45,207 nucleotides of DNA from Fimbriimonadaceae bacterium (GTDB lineage: Bacteria; Armatimonadota; Fimbriimonadia; Fimbriimonadales; Fimbriimonadaceae): NCBI GenBank assembly GCA_019638835.1, contig JAHBTC010000010.1:1-45207 (forward strand), in the 5' to 3' direction. The stretch's first letter is position 1. Every line of letters starts with the position of its first letter. The translations under genes and the position numbers were made by a program. The notes under the pieces were generated by a model. That model did not search any database and was not told the origin of the DNA. It saw only the letters and a list, made by a program, of their open reading frames with translations. Below are positions 16,058 through 23,754 of this stretch, in pieces.

Positions 16058-17214
16058 GCGAGTGCCATAAGGGCGTTCCACGCGTCCTCGACCAAATCCT
16101 CGGTGGTTTCCAGACCGCAGTAGAACCGAATGCAGTGTCTGGGTTCCGCCCAGTCCATCGGGTGCGGCGACATCGGCACAGCGAGCGACTCATGACCGCC
16201 CCAACTAACACCGAGTTTGAACAGGCGAAGCCGCTGGAAAACGTCGCCCAGACGGGCGCGTTCTTGCACCTTTGGAACGACGGTCAACAATCCTGCCGTG
16301 CCGGACATCTGCCTTCGGAAAAGGTCGTGTTGGGGATGTGACGGCAACCCCGGATAGATCACCTCATCCACCGCAGGGTGATCCGTGAGTCGGCCAGCAA
16401 GGGCCTGAACCGAACGCTCCGATTGCGCTAGCCGAAGCGGCAACGTCCGTAATCCACGGAGAACGAGCCACGAGGTAAACGGGCCAATGGTTGCGCCAAG
16501 CAACTGATTCTCGTCGGCCCTGAGCTGCTCCATCCGGGCCTTGGAACAACAGGCTGCCCCCGCAACGACATCACTATGTCCCCCAAAGTATTTGCTCACC
16601 GTGTGGAGCGAATAATCCACTCCCATCGCGAGCGGTTTCTGGTGGATTCCTGCTGCGTACGTATTGTCAATGGCGGTGGCGATTCCTCGTTCCCGGGCGA
16701 AGGAGGCGATGGCCCCGATGTCTTGCATTCGAAAGAGTCCGCTGGTTGGCGATTCAAGATAGATAAGCGACGTCTCAGGTCGGCACGCCGAAAGCACTGC
16801 ATCGGCATCGCGCCCATCTACCCACGTTGTGTTTACGCCGAAACGTCGAAGGTATTCAAGGAAGTTATAGGTTGGGCCGTAAGCATTTTCCACGGCCACG
16901 ACATGGGCGCCCGCCCTCGTGTTTGCCATGATCACCGCGCTAATCGCCCCCATTCCGCTGGCGGTGAGGAGGCAAGATTCGGCGCCTTCAATTGCGGCGA
17001 TTTTGCGCTGGGCGAGTTGTGTCGTTGGGTTTGAAACTCGGGTGTAAGCCGGAAGGCGACTGTCAAGGTCCACCATGCCTTGATCAAACTGTACTAGAGA
17101 CTCAAAGACGAACGTACTAGTCTGCACCAACGGCGGCGCGGCGGGCCCCCATGCTCCCTTTTCTTCGCCCAAGTGTTGGAGGAGCGATTCCAAGCCCAAC
17201 GCGTCTTCGTCCAT
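16054..17214 (-). CDS. PLP-dependent trans-sulfuration enzyme (cystathionine gamma-synthase/beta-lyase family)
   Basis: Sulfur amino acid metabolism enzyme of the Cys/Met PLP family. 386 residues from the ATG at 17214. Diagnostic pieces: YTRVSNPTTQLAQRKIAAIEGAE, ASGMGAISAV, ENAYGPTYNFLEY with the Tyr that stacks on PLP, the AIDNTYAAGI block with the PLP-nitrogen Asp, and the Schiff-base Lys208 in LHTVSKYFGGHSDVVAG. The C-terminal SWGGHESLAVPM is typical of beta-lyases and gamma-synthases. Sequence alone does not separate gamma-synthase from beta-lyase; the WGG-ES-region leans to beta-lyase (metC-like). It is divergent from rpoZ. Confidence 0.87.
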   Translation of the reverse strand: MDEDALGLESLLQHLGEEKGAWGPAAPPLVQTSTFVFESLVQFDQGMVDLDSRLPAYTRVSNPTTQLAQRKIAAIEGAESCLLTASGMGAISAVIMANTRAGAHVVAVENAYGPTYNFLEYLRRFGVNTTWVDGRDADAVLSACRPETSLIYLESPTSGLFRMQDIGAIASFARERGIATAIDNTYAAGIHQKPLAMGVDYSLHTVSKYFGGHSDVVAGAACCSKARMEQLRADENQLLGATIGPFTSWLVLRGLRTLPLRLAQSERSVQALAGRLTDHPAVDEVIYPGLPSHPQHDLFRRQMSGTAGLLTVVPKVQERARLGDVFQRLRLFKLGVSWGGHESLAVPMSPHPMDWAEPRHCIRFYCGLETTEDLVEDAWNALMALA

Positions 17215-17262
17215 GGGTAGCGATTGTGAACGGATTCTCGTACCTATCGCTAGGCTAAGCAG

Positions 17263-17296
17263 AAGTCCCGAAATCGAGCAATTCTTTCGGGAACTT
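17263..17296. promoter_or_regulatory. Inverted repeat in the rpoZ/trans-sulfuration divergent region
   Basis: AAGTCCCGAAA (17263-17273) pairs with TTTCGGGAACTT (17285-17296), perfect except for one bulged base, with an 11-base loop. It lies between the two divergent starts and could be an operator or a 5' hairpin. There is no T-tract. Confidence 0.35.
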
Positions 17297-17309
17297 TTGA
17301 GCGGAATGT

Positions 17310-17315
17310 CATAAT
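17310..17315 (+). promoter_or_regulatory. Putative -10 for the rpoZ operon
   Basis: CATAAT lies 12 bases before the ATG of rpoZ and gives a leader of only about five bases. No ribosome binding site is visible and no good -35 is seen. Confidence 0.35.
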
Positions 17316-17327
17316 GAACTTTCGCCC

Positions 17328-17876
17328 ATGTCGACTCCAAAGAACTTAATCTTGCCCGACCCTAATGTTTTGAACAAGGTCGATTACGGAAAGTTTGTTC
17401 TGGCGAACCTCGCCGCCAAGCGCGCCAAGCAGATCAAGGAGGGTGCGCCGCCGCTTGTTCGCATCGATTCCAATCACCCCCTGAGCATCGCGTTGGCGGA
17501 GATTGCGGCCGGGAAGATCAAGCCGGTCCTTGATCCGAATGCGGTTGCTGCTATGGAAGAAGGGTTCGACGTGCCCACGCTTGACCTTGACGACGACGAC
17601 TTCCTGTTGCCTGGTCTCGACGATGAGGATGACGACGACAACGACAACGAAGGCGACACCCTCACCCTCGACGACCTCGATGATGAAGAGGAAGACGACT
17701 CCGACGATGACGACGACGATGACGCGAAGCGTGTTGCCGGATCCGGGGGAGACTCGGACGTGGATGACGACGACGTAGATGTCGTGACGGATGACTCGGA
17801 TGATGACGGCCCGACGATTTCGCTGGATGACCTGAAAGAAGAGGAAGACAGCGAAGACAGCGAGCCCGAAGACTAA
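17328..17876 (+). CDS. rpoZ: RNA polymerase omega subunit with a long acidic C-terminal tail
   Basis: Omega helps fold and hold the beta-prime subunit. Residues about 18-66 carry the omega fold (YGKFVLANLAAKRAKQIKEG and HPLSIALAEIAAGKI, matching the conserved AAxRARQ and ALxEIxxGKI). Most omegas end soon after this point. Here 116 more residues follow; residues 81-182 contain 55 Asp/Glu and only three Lys/Arg, in runs such as DDSDDDDDDD. Three short hydrophobic motifs of the form TxxLDD (84-89, 111-116, 163-168) interrupt the acid. The tail resembles in composition the acidic tail of the Firmicutes delta subunit (RpoE), which displaces nucleic acid from RNA polymerase. It leads an operon with dnaJ, prmA and rsmE. 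Confidence 0.85.
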   Translation: MSTPKNLILPDPNVLNKVDYGKFVLANLAAKRAKQIKEGAPPLVRIDSNHPLSIALAEIAAGKIKPVLDPNAVAAMEEGFDVPTLDLDDDDFLLPGLDDEDDDDNDNEGDTLTLDDLDDEEEDDSDDDDDDDAKRVAGSGGDSDVDDDDVDVVTDDSDDDGPTISLDDLKEEEDSEDSEPED

Positions 17877-17881
17877 GAGTG

Positions 17882-19021
17882 ATGGTGACTGACCCCTATG
17901 CCACCCTGGGTGTAGGTCGCGAGGCTACGCCCGACGAAATCAAGTCGGCGTACCGCAAACTCGCGAGACGTTATCACCCCGATGTCAACCCGGACAATCC
18001 TGAAGCCGAAGAGAAGTTCAAGGAGATTGGGCAGGCGTACTCCATCCTCGGTGACGAGGAGAAGAAGGCGAGGTACGACCAGTACGGCGTCACCGACGAC
18101 CAACCCGGTGCGGGCGGTCCGGGAGGCGAGTATTTCGGGGCAGGCACGAACATCAATGACTTGTTCGAGCAGTTCTTTGGCGGATTTGGGGGCACAGGTT
18201 TCGGAGGGGGGCGAGGAACAGGACGGGACGGGGACGATGTTCGCGCCGACACCACGGTCACGCTTCACGAAGTTCTGACGGGGACCCAGCGGACGATCAA
18301 GTACCGACGGATGGCCGTTTGCGATCACTGTCAAGGGGAAGGTGCGGAACCCGGAACTCCGGTGGAAACGTGCGGAACCTGTAACGGACGCGGAGCCGTG
18401 ATGCGGGTGGCGAACACGATCTTGGGGCAAGTCCAAACTCAGACCACTTGTCCAACCTGTCGTGGAGTGGGGAAGACCATTCAAACCCCTTGCAAGGAGT
18501 GTTCGGGGCGAAAGGTCAAGGTGCAAGATGCGGAAGTGGACATCACCGTTCCACCCGGAGTGGATGACGGCATCACCCTTCGCGTTGCGGGTCGAGGGAA
18601 TGACGGTGTAGACGGCGGCACACCCGGAGACCTCTATGTCGTCATCAGCGTTCAGGAGACGCCCGGCACTTGGCGCGATAACCTTGACCTGCACCGTGTC
18701 GTAGAGATTTCTTATATTCAAGCGGTTCTCGGAGACAAGATTTCGGTAGATGCCTTGGACGGAAAGATTGAACTGAAACTTGACGCGGGAACGCAGCCCG
18801 AGGCGACCTCGCGAGTCCGTGGTCGAGGGTTGCCTCGTTTGCGTGGAACAGGTCGAGGCGATTTTGTGGTGCATTGGCGGCTCGTTGTGCCGAAGAAAGT
18901 GAATGAAGAACAAGTGGCCGCGCTCAAGGCGTTCGCGGAAGCCAGCGGAGAGAAGATGCCGGAGGCGGAAGATGGTGGACTTCTTGGCGGATTGTTTGGC
19001 AAGAAGAAGCGGAAGAAATGA
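17882..19021 (+). CDS. dnaJ: Chaperone protein DnaJ
   Basis: Co-chaperone that stimulates DnaK ATPase and binds unfolded protein. 379 residues with all parts in order: J domain with HPD (LARRYHPDVNPDNPEAEEKF, about residues 5-70), Gly/Phe-rich linker (FFGGFGGTGFGGGRGTGRDG), zinc region with four CxxCxGxG-type repeats (CDHCQGEG, CGTCNGRG, CPTCRGVG and CKECSGRK, the last lacking the final Gly), and the C-terminal substrate-binding domains. The ATG at 17882 is chosen; a GTG one codon earlier is possible. It ends in a Lys/Arg-rich LFGKKKRKK. The stop overlaps prmA by ATGA. Confidence 0.96.
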   Translation: MVTDPYATLGVGREATPDEIKSAYRKLARRYHPDVNPDNPEAEEKFKEIGQAYSILGDEEKKARYDQYGVTDDQPGAGGPGGEYFGAGTNINDLFEQFFGGFGGTGFGGGRGTGRDGDDVRADTTVTLHEVLTGTQRTIKYRRMAVCDHCQGEGAEPGTPVETCGTCNGRGAVMRVANTILGQVQTQTTCPTCRGVGKTIQTPCKECSGRKVKVQDAEVDITVPPGVDDGITLRVAGRGNDGVDGGTPGDLYVVISVQETPGTWRDNLDLHRVVEISYIQAVLGDKISVDALDGKIELKLDAGTQPEATSRVRGRGLPRLRGTGRGDFVVHWRLVVPKKVNEEQVAALKAFAEASGEKMPEAEDGGLLGGLFGKKKRKK

Positions 19022-19869
19022 GCGAACCCGCATCTAGTTGGATCGAAGTCAAAGCGTGGCTTCCCGAAAAGCCCGCCGATGCATCGGTTTGGCACGAAAT
19101 CTTTGAAGCCCACGGAATCCCCGGAACCGTCGAAGGCGACGAGCCACCGACGTTGAGCGGTTACCTCGCTCCCGGCGACGAAGCCCAACTTGAGCCTTTG
19201 ATGACCGCGCTCATCGAAGCCGGGGCAACGAGAGTTGAGCATCTAGATGTGCCTGACACCGATTGGGCCGAGATGTGGAAAGAGTTCTTCCGCCCTTGGC
19301 GAATCGGGAAAAGATTTGTGGTTTGCCCAACCTGGGAGACCTACGATGCCTCGCCAGAAGATATCGTGTTGACTCTTGACCCAGGGCAAGCCTTCGGCAC
19401 GGGCGACCACGCGACGACGCGCCTCTGCCTTGGGTACATCGAAGACTTCCCGCCGGAGGGTGCCGAAGTTGCGGACATCGGATGCGGAACCGCAATCTTG
19501 GCGATTGCCGCCGGAAAACTCGGCGCAAGCCGGATTGATGCCGTGGACAGTGAATCCCCGGCGGTTGAGTCTGCGCTGCATAACGCCGAGCGGAACGATG
19601 TGCCGATGACCGTTGAGCGCGGCCTCGGGTTCGACCCTTTGCCACAGAATCGAACTTACGACCTCGTTCTAAGTAACATTTTGAGTGCGGCTCTTATCTC
19701 GCTTGCGCCGGAAGCGGCACGCCGAGTTCGACTGGGGGGAGCGTGGGTTGTGAGTGGCGTAATTCAGTCAAACTGGCCCGATGTGCGGGTGGCGGCGGAG
19801 CGCGAGGGATTCACCTATGAAAGCCACCGGGAGGAAGGTGATTGGGTAGCGGCTCGGTTCCTCCGCTAA
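19018..19869 (+). CDS. prmA: Ribosomal protein L11 methyltransferase
   Basis: SAM-dependent methyltransferase that modifies L11. 283 residues. The N-terminal substrate-binding domain is followed by the PrmA signature TLDPGQAFGTGDHATTRLCL, the SAM motif VADIGCGTAILAIAAGKLGA, the acidic residue in DAVDSESP, and the NILSAALISLAPE block equivalent to the NPPY-like NI(L/V) motif of PrmA. The start overlaps the dnaJ stop (ATGA). The dnaJ-prmA-rsmE order is common in bacteria. Confidence 0.95.
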   Translation: MSEPASSWIEVKAWLPEKPADASVWHEIFEAHGIPGTVEGDEPPTLSGYLAPGDEAQLEPLMTALIEAGATRVEHLDVPDTDWAEMWKEFFRPWRIGKRFVVCPTWETYDASPEDIVLTLDPGQAFGTGDHATTRLCLGYIEDFPPEGAEVADIGCGTAILAIAAGKLGASRIDAVDSESPAVESALHNAERNDVPMTVERGLGFDPLPQNRTYDLVLSNILSAALISLAPEAARRVRLGGAWVVSGVIQSNWPDVRVAAEREGFTYESHREEGDWVAARFLR

Positions 19870-19874
19870 GGTCA

Positions 19875-20558
19875 TTGCCTCGGGCATTCTTTGCCTTTCC
19901 GCTGGATTGGGATGAAGAGTCGCCAATTCCGCTTCCTCAAGAAGAGGCACATAAGTTCCACAACGTTTTGCGGCTTACTAAAGGCGATCAGGTTGCGCTT
20001 TTGCCGGGCGATGGGCGGGTTCTCCGCGCCGAGTATCAGGGACGCGAAGCCGCTCCCATTTCGTGGGAGGAGGTTCACACCGAGTCAGAACGCCGAGTGC
20101 GACTTTGCCTCGCCCTCGCGAAGCCAGACGCCTTAGAAGATAGTATCCGTATGGCGACCGAGATGGGAGTCGCCGAGTTTGTGCTTTTCCCTAGCGACCG
20201 GAGTGTGGTGCGGTGGGAGGCGGAGAAGTGGAAGAAGCGTGAGGAGCGTTTGCAACGCATCGTTCGGGAGTCGGCGGAGGTGGCTTTCCGCACCGTCTTG
20301 CCGCCGCTTCTCGTACGCCGTAACCTGGCGGAGATTCTGGGTGAGGGGCCGGATGCGCAGGTGCTGAGTGAGTTTGAGTCAATTTCGGTACCGATTGAGG
20401 TCATTGAGCAGATGACCTTAGTGGTCGGACCCGAAGGGGGTTGGGCACCCAGAGAGGTCGCGGCGATCGGCGACCGGGCGCGGACGTTGGGGCCCCGGGT
20501 GATGCGGGTGGCGACGGCAGTCGCGGCGACCTGCGCAAGAGCGCTTTGCAGCGGTTAA
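19875..20558 (+). CDS. rsmE: 16S rRNA (uracil-1498-N3)-methyltransferase RsmE
   Basis: SPOUT methyltransferase acting on the small-subunit rRNA. The start is taken as a TTG at 19875, giving LPRAFFAFPLDW in line with the usual M-x-R-F-F opening, and AAGG sits 4 bases upstream; a TTG 33 bases earlier inside prmA is the alternative. The PUA-like N-domain contains EEAHKFHNVLRLTKGDQV. The SPOUT domain has EMGVAEFVLFPSDRSVV and the knot GPEGGWAPREVAA with LGPRVMRVATA. The last helix reads CARALCSG and the protein ends early compared with many homologues. Its stop shares TTAA with the convergent lipoprotein gene. Confidence 0.92.
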   Translation: MPRAFFAFPLDWDEESPIPLPQEEAHKFHNVLRLTKGDQVALLPGDGRVLRAEYQGREAAPISWEEVHTESERRVRLCLALAKPDALEDSIRMATEMGVAEFVLFPSDRSVVRWEAEKWKKREERLQRIVRESAEVAFRTVLPPLLVRRNLAEILGEGPDAQVLSEFESISVPIEVIEQMTLVVGPEGGWAPREVAAIGDRARTLGPRVMRVATAVAATCARALCSG

Positions 20559-20953
20559 GTCTTCGGCACCCGAATCCAGAAGGTCGGCACGGAGCGCTTC
20601 GGCTCTACCTGCTCATACTCGTCCGCCGATTTCTTGCGCAACACGTACTTCTCGCCCTTGCCATCTTTCGGGGTGAGGGTGATCTCTTCTCCCTCTTCCT
20701 TCCAACTTCCCTCGGTGGCGGGAAAGCCGTTCATCTTGTAGGTTCCGCCGCCGTCCAAGCTGAGTTCAATCCCCCCAACAATGCTCGGCTTGGTGCCTTC
20801 CGGTGCCCCCGCGGCTAGCGTTGCCTGCTGGAAACGACCCGCAGAACCTTTCTGGCACCCCACAACCATCATGGCGAGGAGGAGAACACCCACCAAGCCA
20901 ATGCCGTTAGAAACCTTGTGAAGACCAATCTGCATGTTCTCGTACTGCCGCAT
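20555..20953 (-). CDS. Small putative lipoprotein of unknown function
   Basis: 132 residues. A hydrophobic segment (GIGLVGVLLLAMMVVGC) ends in a lipobox with Cys33, so the protein should be lipid-anchored. The mature part is small and hydrophilic, with a beta-rich look (GGIELSLDGGGTYKMNGF, EGSWKEEGEEITLTPKD). Such a pattern of glycine turns and 'GxW...' strands is seen in small lipocalin-like or META-like domains, but I cannot assign a family. The ATG at 20953 has GGAGGAAG five bases upstream; an ATG six codons later is the alternative. It overlaps the end of the PH-domain gene by 47 bases, so it is probably expressed with it. Confidence 0.75.
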   Translation of the reverse strand: MRQYENMQIGLHKVSNGIGLVGVLLLAMMVVGCQKGSAGRFQQATLAAGAPEGTKPSIVGGIELSLDGGGTYKMNGFPATEGSWKEEGEEITLTPKDGKGEKYVLRKKSADEYEQVEPKRSVPTFWIRVPKT

Positions 20954-22409
20954 GAACTTCCTCCATGATACGTTCTGCCTCCGCTTGATCCAGGTCCGCC
21001 ATGGTCAGGAACTTGCCCGAGGGCGATGGGGCCGCCGTCACAAAGTTTAGTGTCGCCAAACGGAACCGCCGCTGTCGTGGGGTCTGGCTCCAGAGCACGC
21101 TTTGGACCTTTTGCAAGGGCAAGTATTCTTCCACCACGGTGAATACCCCAACCCGAGAAGCGAGGTGGTGGCCCGTCCACGCTACCCGCGCTTTGCGAAC
21201 CGCAAGATACGTTTCCATTGCGATCAATGAGAATAGGCCCGCTAAGGTGCCGATCAATCCGAGAGGCGTCAGCCAGTTCGGGAACGGAATGGCTCCGCGC
21301 AAGAACCAAGCCGTGAGAATCAACGCCGGAAAGAAGAGGAGCGAGAACAGCATTCGCGAAACTACGGCTCGCTGCGGTATCGGCTGCCAGGGTAAGTCAT
21401 TGACTTCCAATGAAGGCATGACAAGATGGGTGAGGCGTGGAGCCTCGCTGCGAAGGGCAATTGGTGTGAATACCGAGCGGCCCGCGTGCTCCTTCAGTTC
21501 GAAGGATCCGGCAGTCTCAACGTAGAGTTTTCCGTAGCCGAGCCACCGTTGCACGAACGACTGGGATTGCCGCATGATTTGCACTCGGCCCGGAGGCAAG
21601 ACATTTTCGATCTGGTTGAACATCCCAAACGAGCGCTTGAGCTTTCCTTTCTCGCGGATGACTTCGAAGTCCCAATACTGAACGAGGGTCATCACGATGG
21701 AGACAATCCACCCTAGCATGAGGAGGCCGAGCCCAAGCAAAGCCCAAACGTGCCAAGGCAGATGGGTAAGTTCTGGCGAGTCCATTGCCTTCTTCACAAA
21801 GTCTACGATGATCTCGTCATCTAGCCCGCCAAACTGGGTGAGGGCAAAGATGCCTCCGACGATGGTGAATACTCGGTTCTCGGTTGCCCCCGCGATCATC
21901 AATTCCTTGAAAGATGCTTGGTAGGCCACATCCGGCCGCTCACGCGCGAAGACCTCACTGCGGGCCGCAACTCCGGTCAATTCCTCCTTTAGTCGTTCGG
22001 CATCCTCCTCTTTGAGTGCGCTTATCTTCGCTTCAACCCCAGCGCCGCTTGCCGTTTCCACTTGGACCTCGACAAGTCCGAGAAGCCGGTGGAGAAACGG
22101 GCGAGAAATGTTCACGTTCTGAACACGGTCAATCGGAATCGTGCGTAGGTTTCGCGAAAGGATCCCTGACCGAATTTCAAGCGTACGGTTGCGAACGACG
22201 TAACCATACGAGAAGTACTGAATGACCGCAATGACGACGGCAATGCCGCCCATGCCCGCGAAAAGGAGTTCCGTGAAGTCTCCGCGACCCCGGTTCTGCA
22301 CCATCTGGATCACCGCGACAAGGAGCACCCAGATCATCTGCCGGATCACGGCGACGGCCGAGAGCAAGATCGTGTTGGGGTGGACGCGGTTATAGCCGGG
22401 TTCGATCAT
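20907..22409 (-). CDS. PH-domain (bPH2) membrane protein, YdbT-like
   Basis: 500 residues with three pairs of hydrophobic segments (roughly 12-34 and 49-70; 185-202 and 223-245; 355-373 and 378-400). After each pair comes a bPH2 domain: TLEIRSGILSRNLRTIPIDRVQNVNI, then LKRSFGMFNQIENVLPPGRVQIM, and HHLASRVGVFTVVEEYLPLQKVQSVLW. This triple repeat is the layout of YdbT of Bacillus. The family is poorly characterised; YdbS/YdbT are implicated in resistance to antimicrobial peptides made by neighbours in B. subtilis. The ATG overlaps the stop of the YdbS-like gene by 4 bases. Confidence 0.85.
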   Translation of the reverse strand: MIEPGYNRVHPNTILLSAVAVIRQMIWVLLVAVIQMVQNRGRGDFTELLFAGMGGIAVVIAVIQYFSYGYVVRNRTLEIRSGILSRNLRTIPIDRVQNVNISRPFLHRLLGLVEVQVETASGAGVEAKISALKEEDAERLKEELTGVAARSEVFARERPDVAYQASFKELMIAGATENRVFTIVGGIFALTQFGGLDDEIIVDFVKKAMDSPELTHLPWHVWALLGLGLLMLGWIVSIVMTLVQYWDFEVIREKGKLKRSFGMFNQIENVLPPGRVQIMRQSQSFVQRWLGYGKLYVETAGSFELKEHAGRSVFTPIALRSEAPRLTHLVMPSLEVNDLPWQPIPQRAVVSRMLFSLLFFPALILTAWFLRGAIPFPNWLTPLGLIGTLAGLFSLIAMETYLAVRKARVAWTGHHLASRVGVFTVVEEYLPLQKVQSVLWSQTPRQRRFRLATLNFVTAAPSPSGKFLTMADLDQAEAERIMEEVHAAVREHADWSSQGF

Positions 22410-22921
22410 GACGAAGTGAGCGTCGGGGGCGCGTCAAGTGGTGCAATGGCGCGCAACAAGTGTTGACGGATGTTCTCGGCTTCCAGTTCGGCGAGTCCAG
22501 GAATCGTCATCGCGGTTCCTCCAGCAACGTAGACGTGGATTTCAGCGAGGCCGATGCTTCTTGCGAACGGTCCGGCATGGATGTCAACGTGCTGGATTCG
22601 GTGGCGCGGAACGTACCGTTTGGATCGCCACAAGATTCCCGATCGAACTGCCACGTCATCGTCCGTGATGCGCATGCTATAGGACGCGTATCTCGCATTG
22701 ATGAGGAGAAGGGTTGTGACGATGATGAGGAGCGCAACGCCTACCGCAATGAGGATGGACCAACTTGGAATCCGTCCTCTGGATGTCAAGACTCCAAGTG
22801 GGATCAGGGCGAAGATTAGGAACGGAACCGGGGCGAGGAGAGAGTTCCCGGCCCACAGTTTCTTGACTCGCGGGTCAAGTGATCTCCACGCAGGAGATAC
22901 GACCGATCCGGGATGCGACAC
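22406..22921 (-). CDS. PH-domain (bPH2) membrane protein, YdbS-like
   Basis: 171 residues with two membrane segments (about 28-48 and 55-75) followed by one bPH2 domain (MRITDDDVAVRSGILWRSKRYVP and RHRIQHVDIHAGPFARSIGLAEIHV). A one-domain YdbS-like protein upstream of a three-domain YdbT-like partner is the usual operon, and the two probably work as a complex. The start is a GTG at 22921 with TAGACT six bases upstream; AGGAG lies directly against the GTG, too close to serve as a normal ribosome site, so the message may be leaderless. Confidence 0.85.
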   Translation of the reverse strand: MSHPGSVVSPAWRSLDPRVKKLWAGNSLLAPVPFLIFALIPLGVLTSRGRIPSWSILIAVGVALLIIVTTLLLINARYASYSMRITDDDVAVRSGILWRSKRYVPRHRIQHVDIHAGPFARSIGLAEIHVYVAGGTAMTIPGLAELEAENIRQHLLRAIAPLDAPPTLTSS

Positions 22922-22927
22922 GCTCCT

Positions 22928-22933
22928 AGTCTA
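22928..22933 (-). promoter_or_regulatory. Putative -10 of a leaderless promoter for the YdbS-like gene
   Basis: Minus-strand TAGACT, six bases before the GTG at 22921. Confidence 0.5.
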
Positions 22934-22984
22934 TCCGTTCGCCGGGTGATCTGTCGGTGGTCCCCGATTTCCGGGAATCCGCGC

Positions 22985-22990
22985 TAAGAT
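22985..22990 (+). promoter_or_regulatory. Putative -10 of a leaderless promoter for the TIM-barrel gene
   Basis: TAAGAT, eight bases before the ATG at 22999; no Shine-Dalgarno sequence lies between. Confidence 0.45.
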
Positions 22991-22998
22991 GAACGACG

Positions 22999-23748
22999 AT
23001 GTCGATTCCGTTTGCCCTCCAACTCTATTCCGTGCGCGATAACGGTCAGAACAATCTGATGGAAACTCTGAGCCGAGTCGCCGAGTTTGGTTACAAAGGA
23101 GTTGAGTTTGCAGGGCTTTACGGGAACGACCCCGAAGCGGTCCGGGCGCGTATGGATCAGGTCGGTTTGAAGTGCGTCGGCACGCACACGAGCCTCGACC
23201 AGTTTGCCGCGGATAAGATCGCGGAAACGGTTGAGACTCATCGGGTACTTGGGACAAACATCGCCCTCGTGCCGTGGATCCCGAAAGAGAAGCGCGACAC
23301 GTTCGAGCATACGATGGAGACGGCGCGCGAACTCACCGACTTGGTGGCAACCCTGACGACGCACGGATTACAGACTGGCTTCCATGTCCATGAAGATGAC
23401 CTTCACGCATTGCCGGGAAGTACGCAAACCGCGTGGGAAATCATTCGCACCAACACGCCTGAAGACTTCATTCTTCAGTGGGACACGTGTAATGGTCAAT
23501 CGGCCGGGGTCGGACCGCTGGACGAGTTACGGAATGCAGGTGCCCGCGCCAAGACAATTCACTTGAAGGAATATCCCGCCGATGGGCGAGTCGTGGGCGA
23601 AGGTCAGATTCCTTGGTTCGACGTGTTCCAACTGGCGAAAGAGGTGGGGGTGCAAAACTACGTGGTCGAGATCGAACAGTACGGGCACCGCACTCCGCTG
23701 GACGCGGTGCGCGACTGTCTGTACGCATTTCAGCAGATGGGTTACTAA
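22999..23748 (+). CDS. Sugar phosphate isomerase/epimerase family protein (xylose isomerase-like TIM barrel)
   Basis: 249 residues. The opening FALQLYSVRDNGQNNLMETL and the repeating strands fit the AP endonuclease 2/xylose isomerase-like barrel. Likely metal ligands are visible: Glu in GYKGVEFAGLYG, His in GFHVHEDD, Asp in FILQWDTCNGQSAG, His in AKTIHLKEYP, and Glu in NYVVEIEQYG. The substrate is unknown; relatives act on inosose, ketoses or hydroxypyruvate. It is followed after 6 bases by the convergent lyase gene; a short GGGTTA-C-TAACCC repeat (23739-23751) spans its stop codon. Confidence 0.82.
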   Translation: MSIPFALQLYSVRDNGQNNLMETLSRVAEFGYKGVEFAGLYGNDPEAVRARMDQVGLKCVGTHTSLDQFAADKIAETVETHRVLGTNIALVPWIPKEKRDTFEHTMETARELTDLVATLTTHGLQTGFHVHEDDLHALPGSTQTAWEIIRTNTPEDFILQWDTCNGQSAGVGPLDELRNAGARAKTIHLKEYPADGRVVGEGQIPWFDVFQLAKEVGVQNYVVEIEQYGHRTPLDAVRDCLYAFQQMGY

Positions 23749-23754
23749 CCCAGC

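Noticed and set aside
17873-19033. 386-codon open frame on the minus strand opposite dnaJ
   Set aside because: It mirrors dnaJ, which has every diagnostic motif; the antisense protein has no recognisable domain and results from codon bias.
23739-23751. GGGTTA-C-TAACCC as a terminator of the TIM-barrel gene
   Set aside because: The loop is too small for all six pairs to form, and there is no T-run; it may simply be chance around the stop codon.
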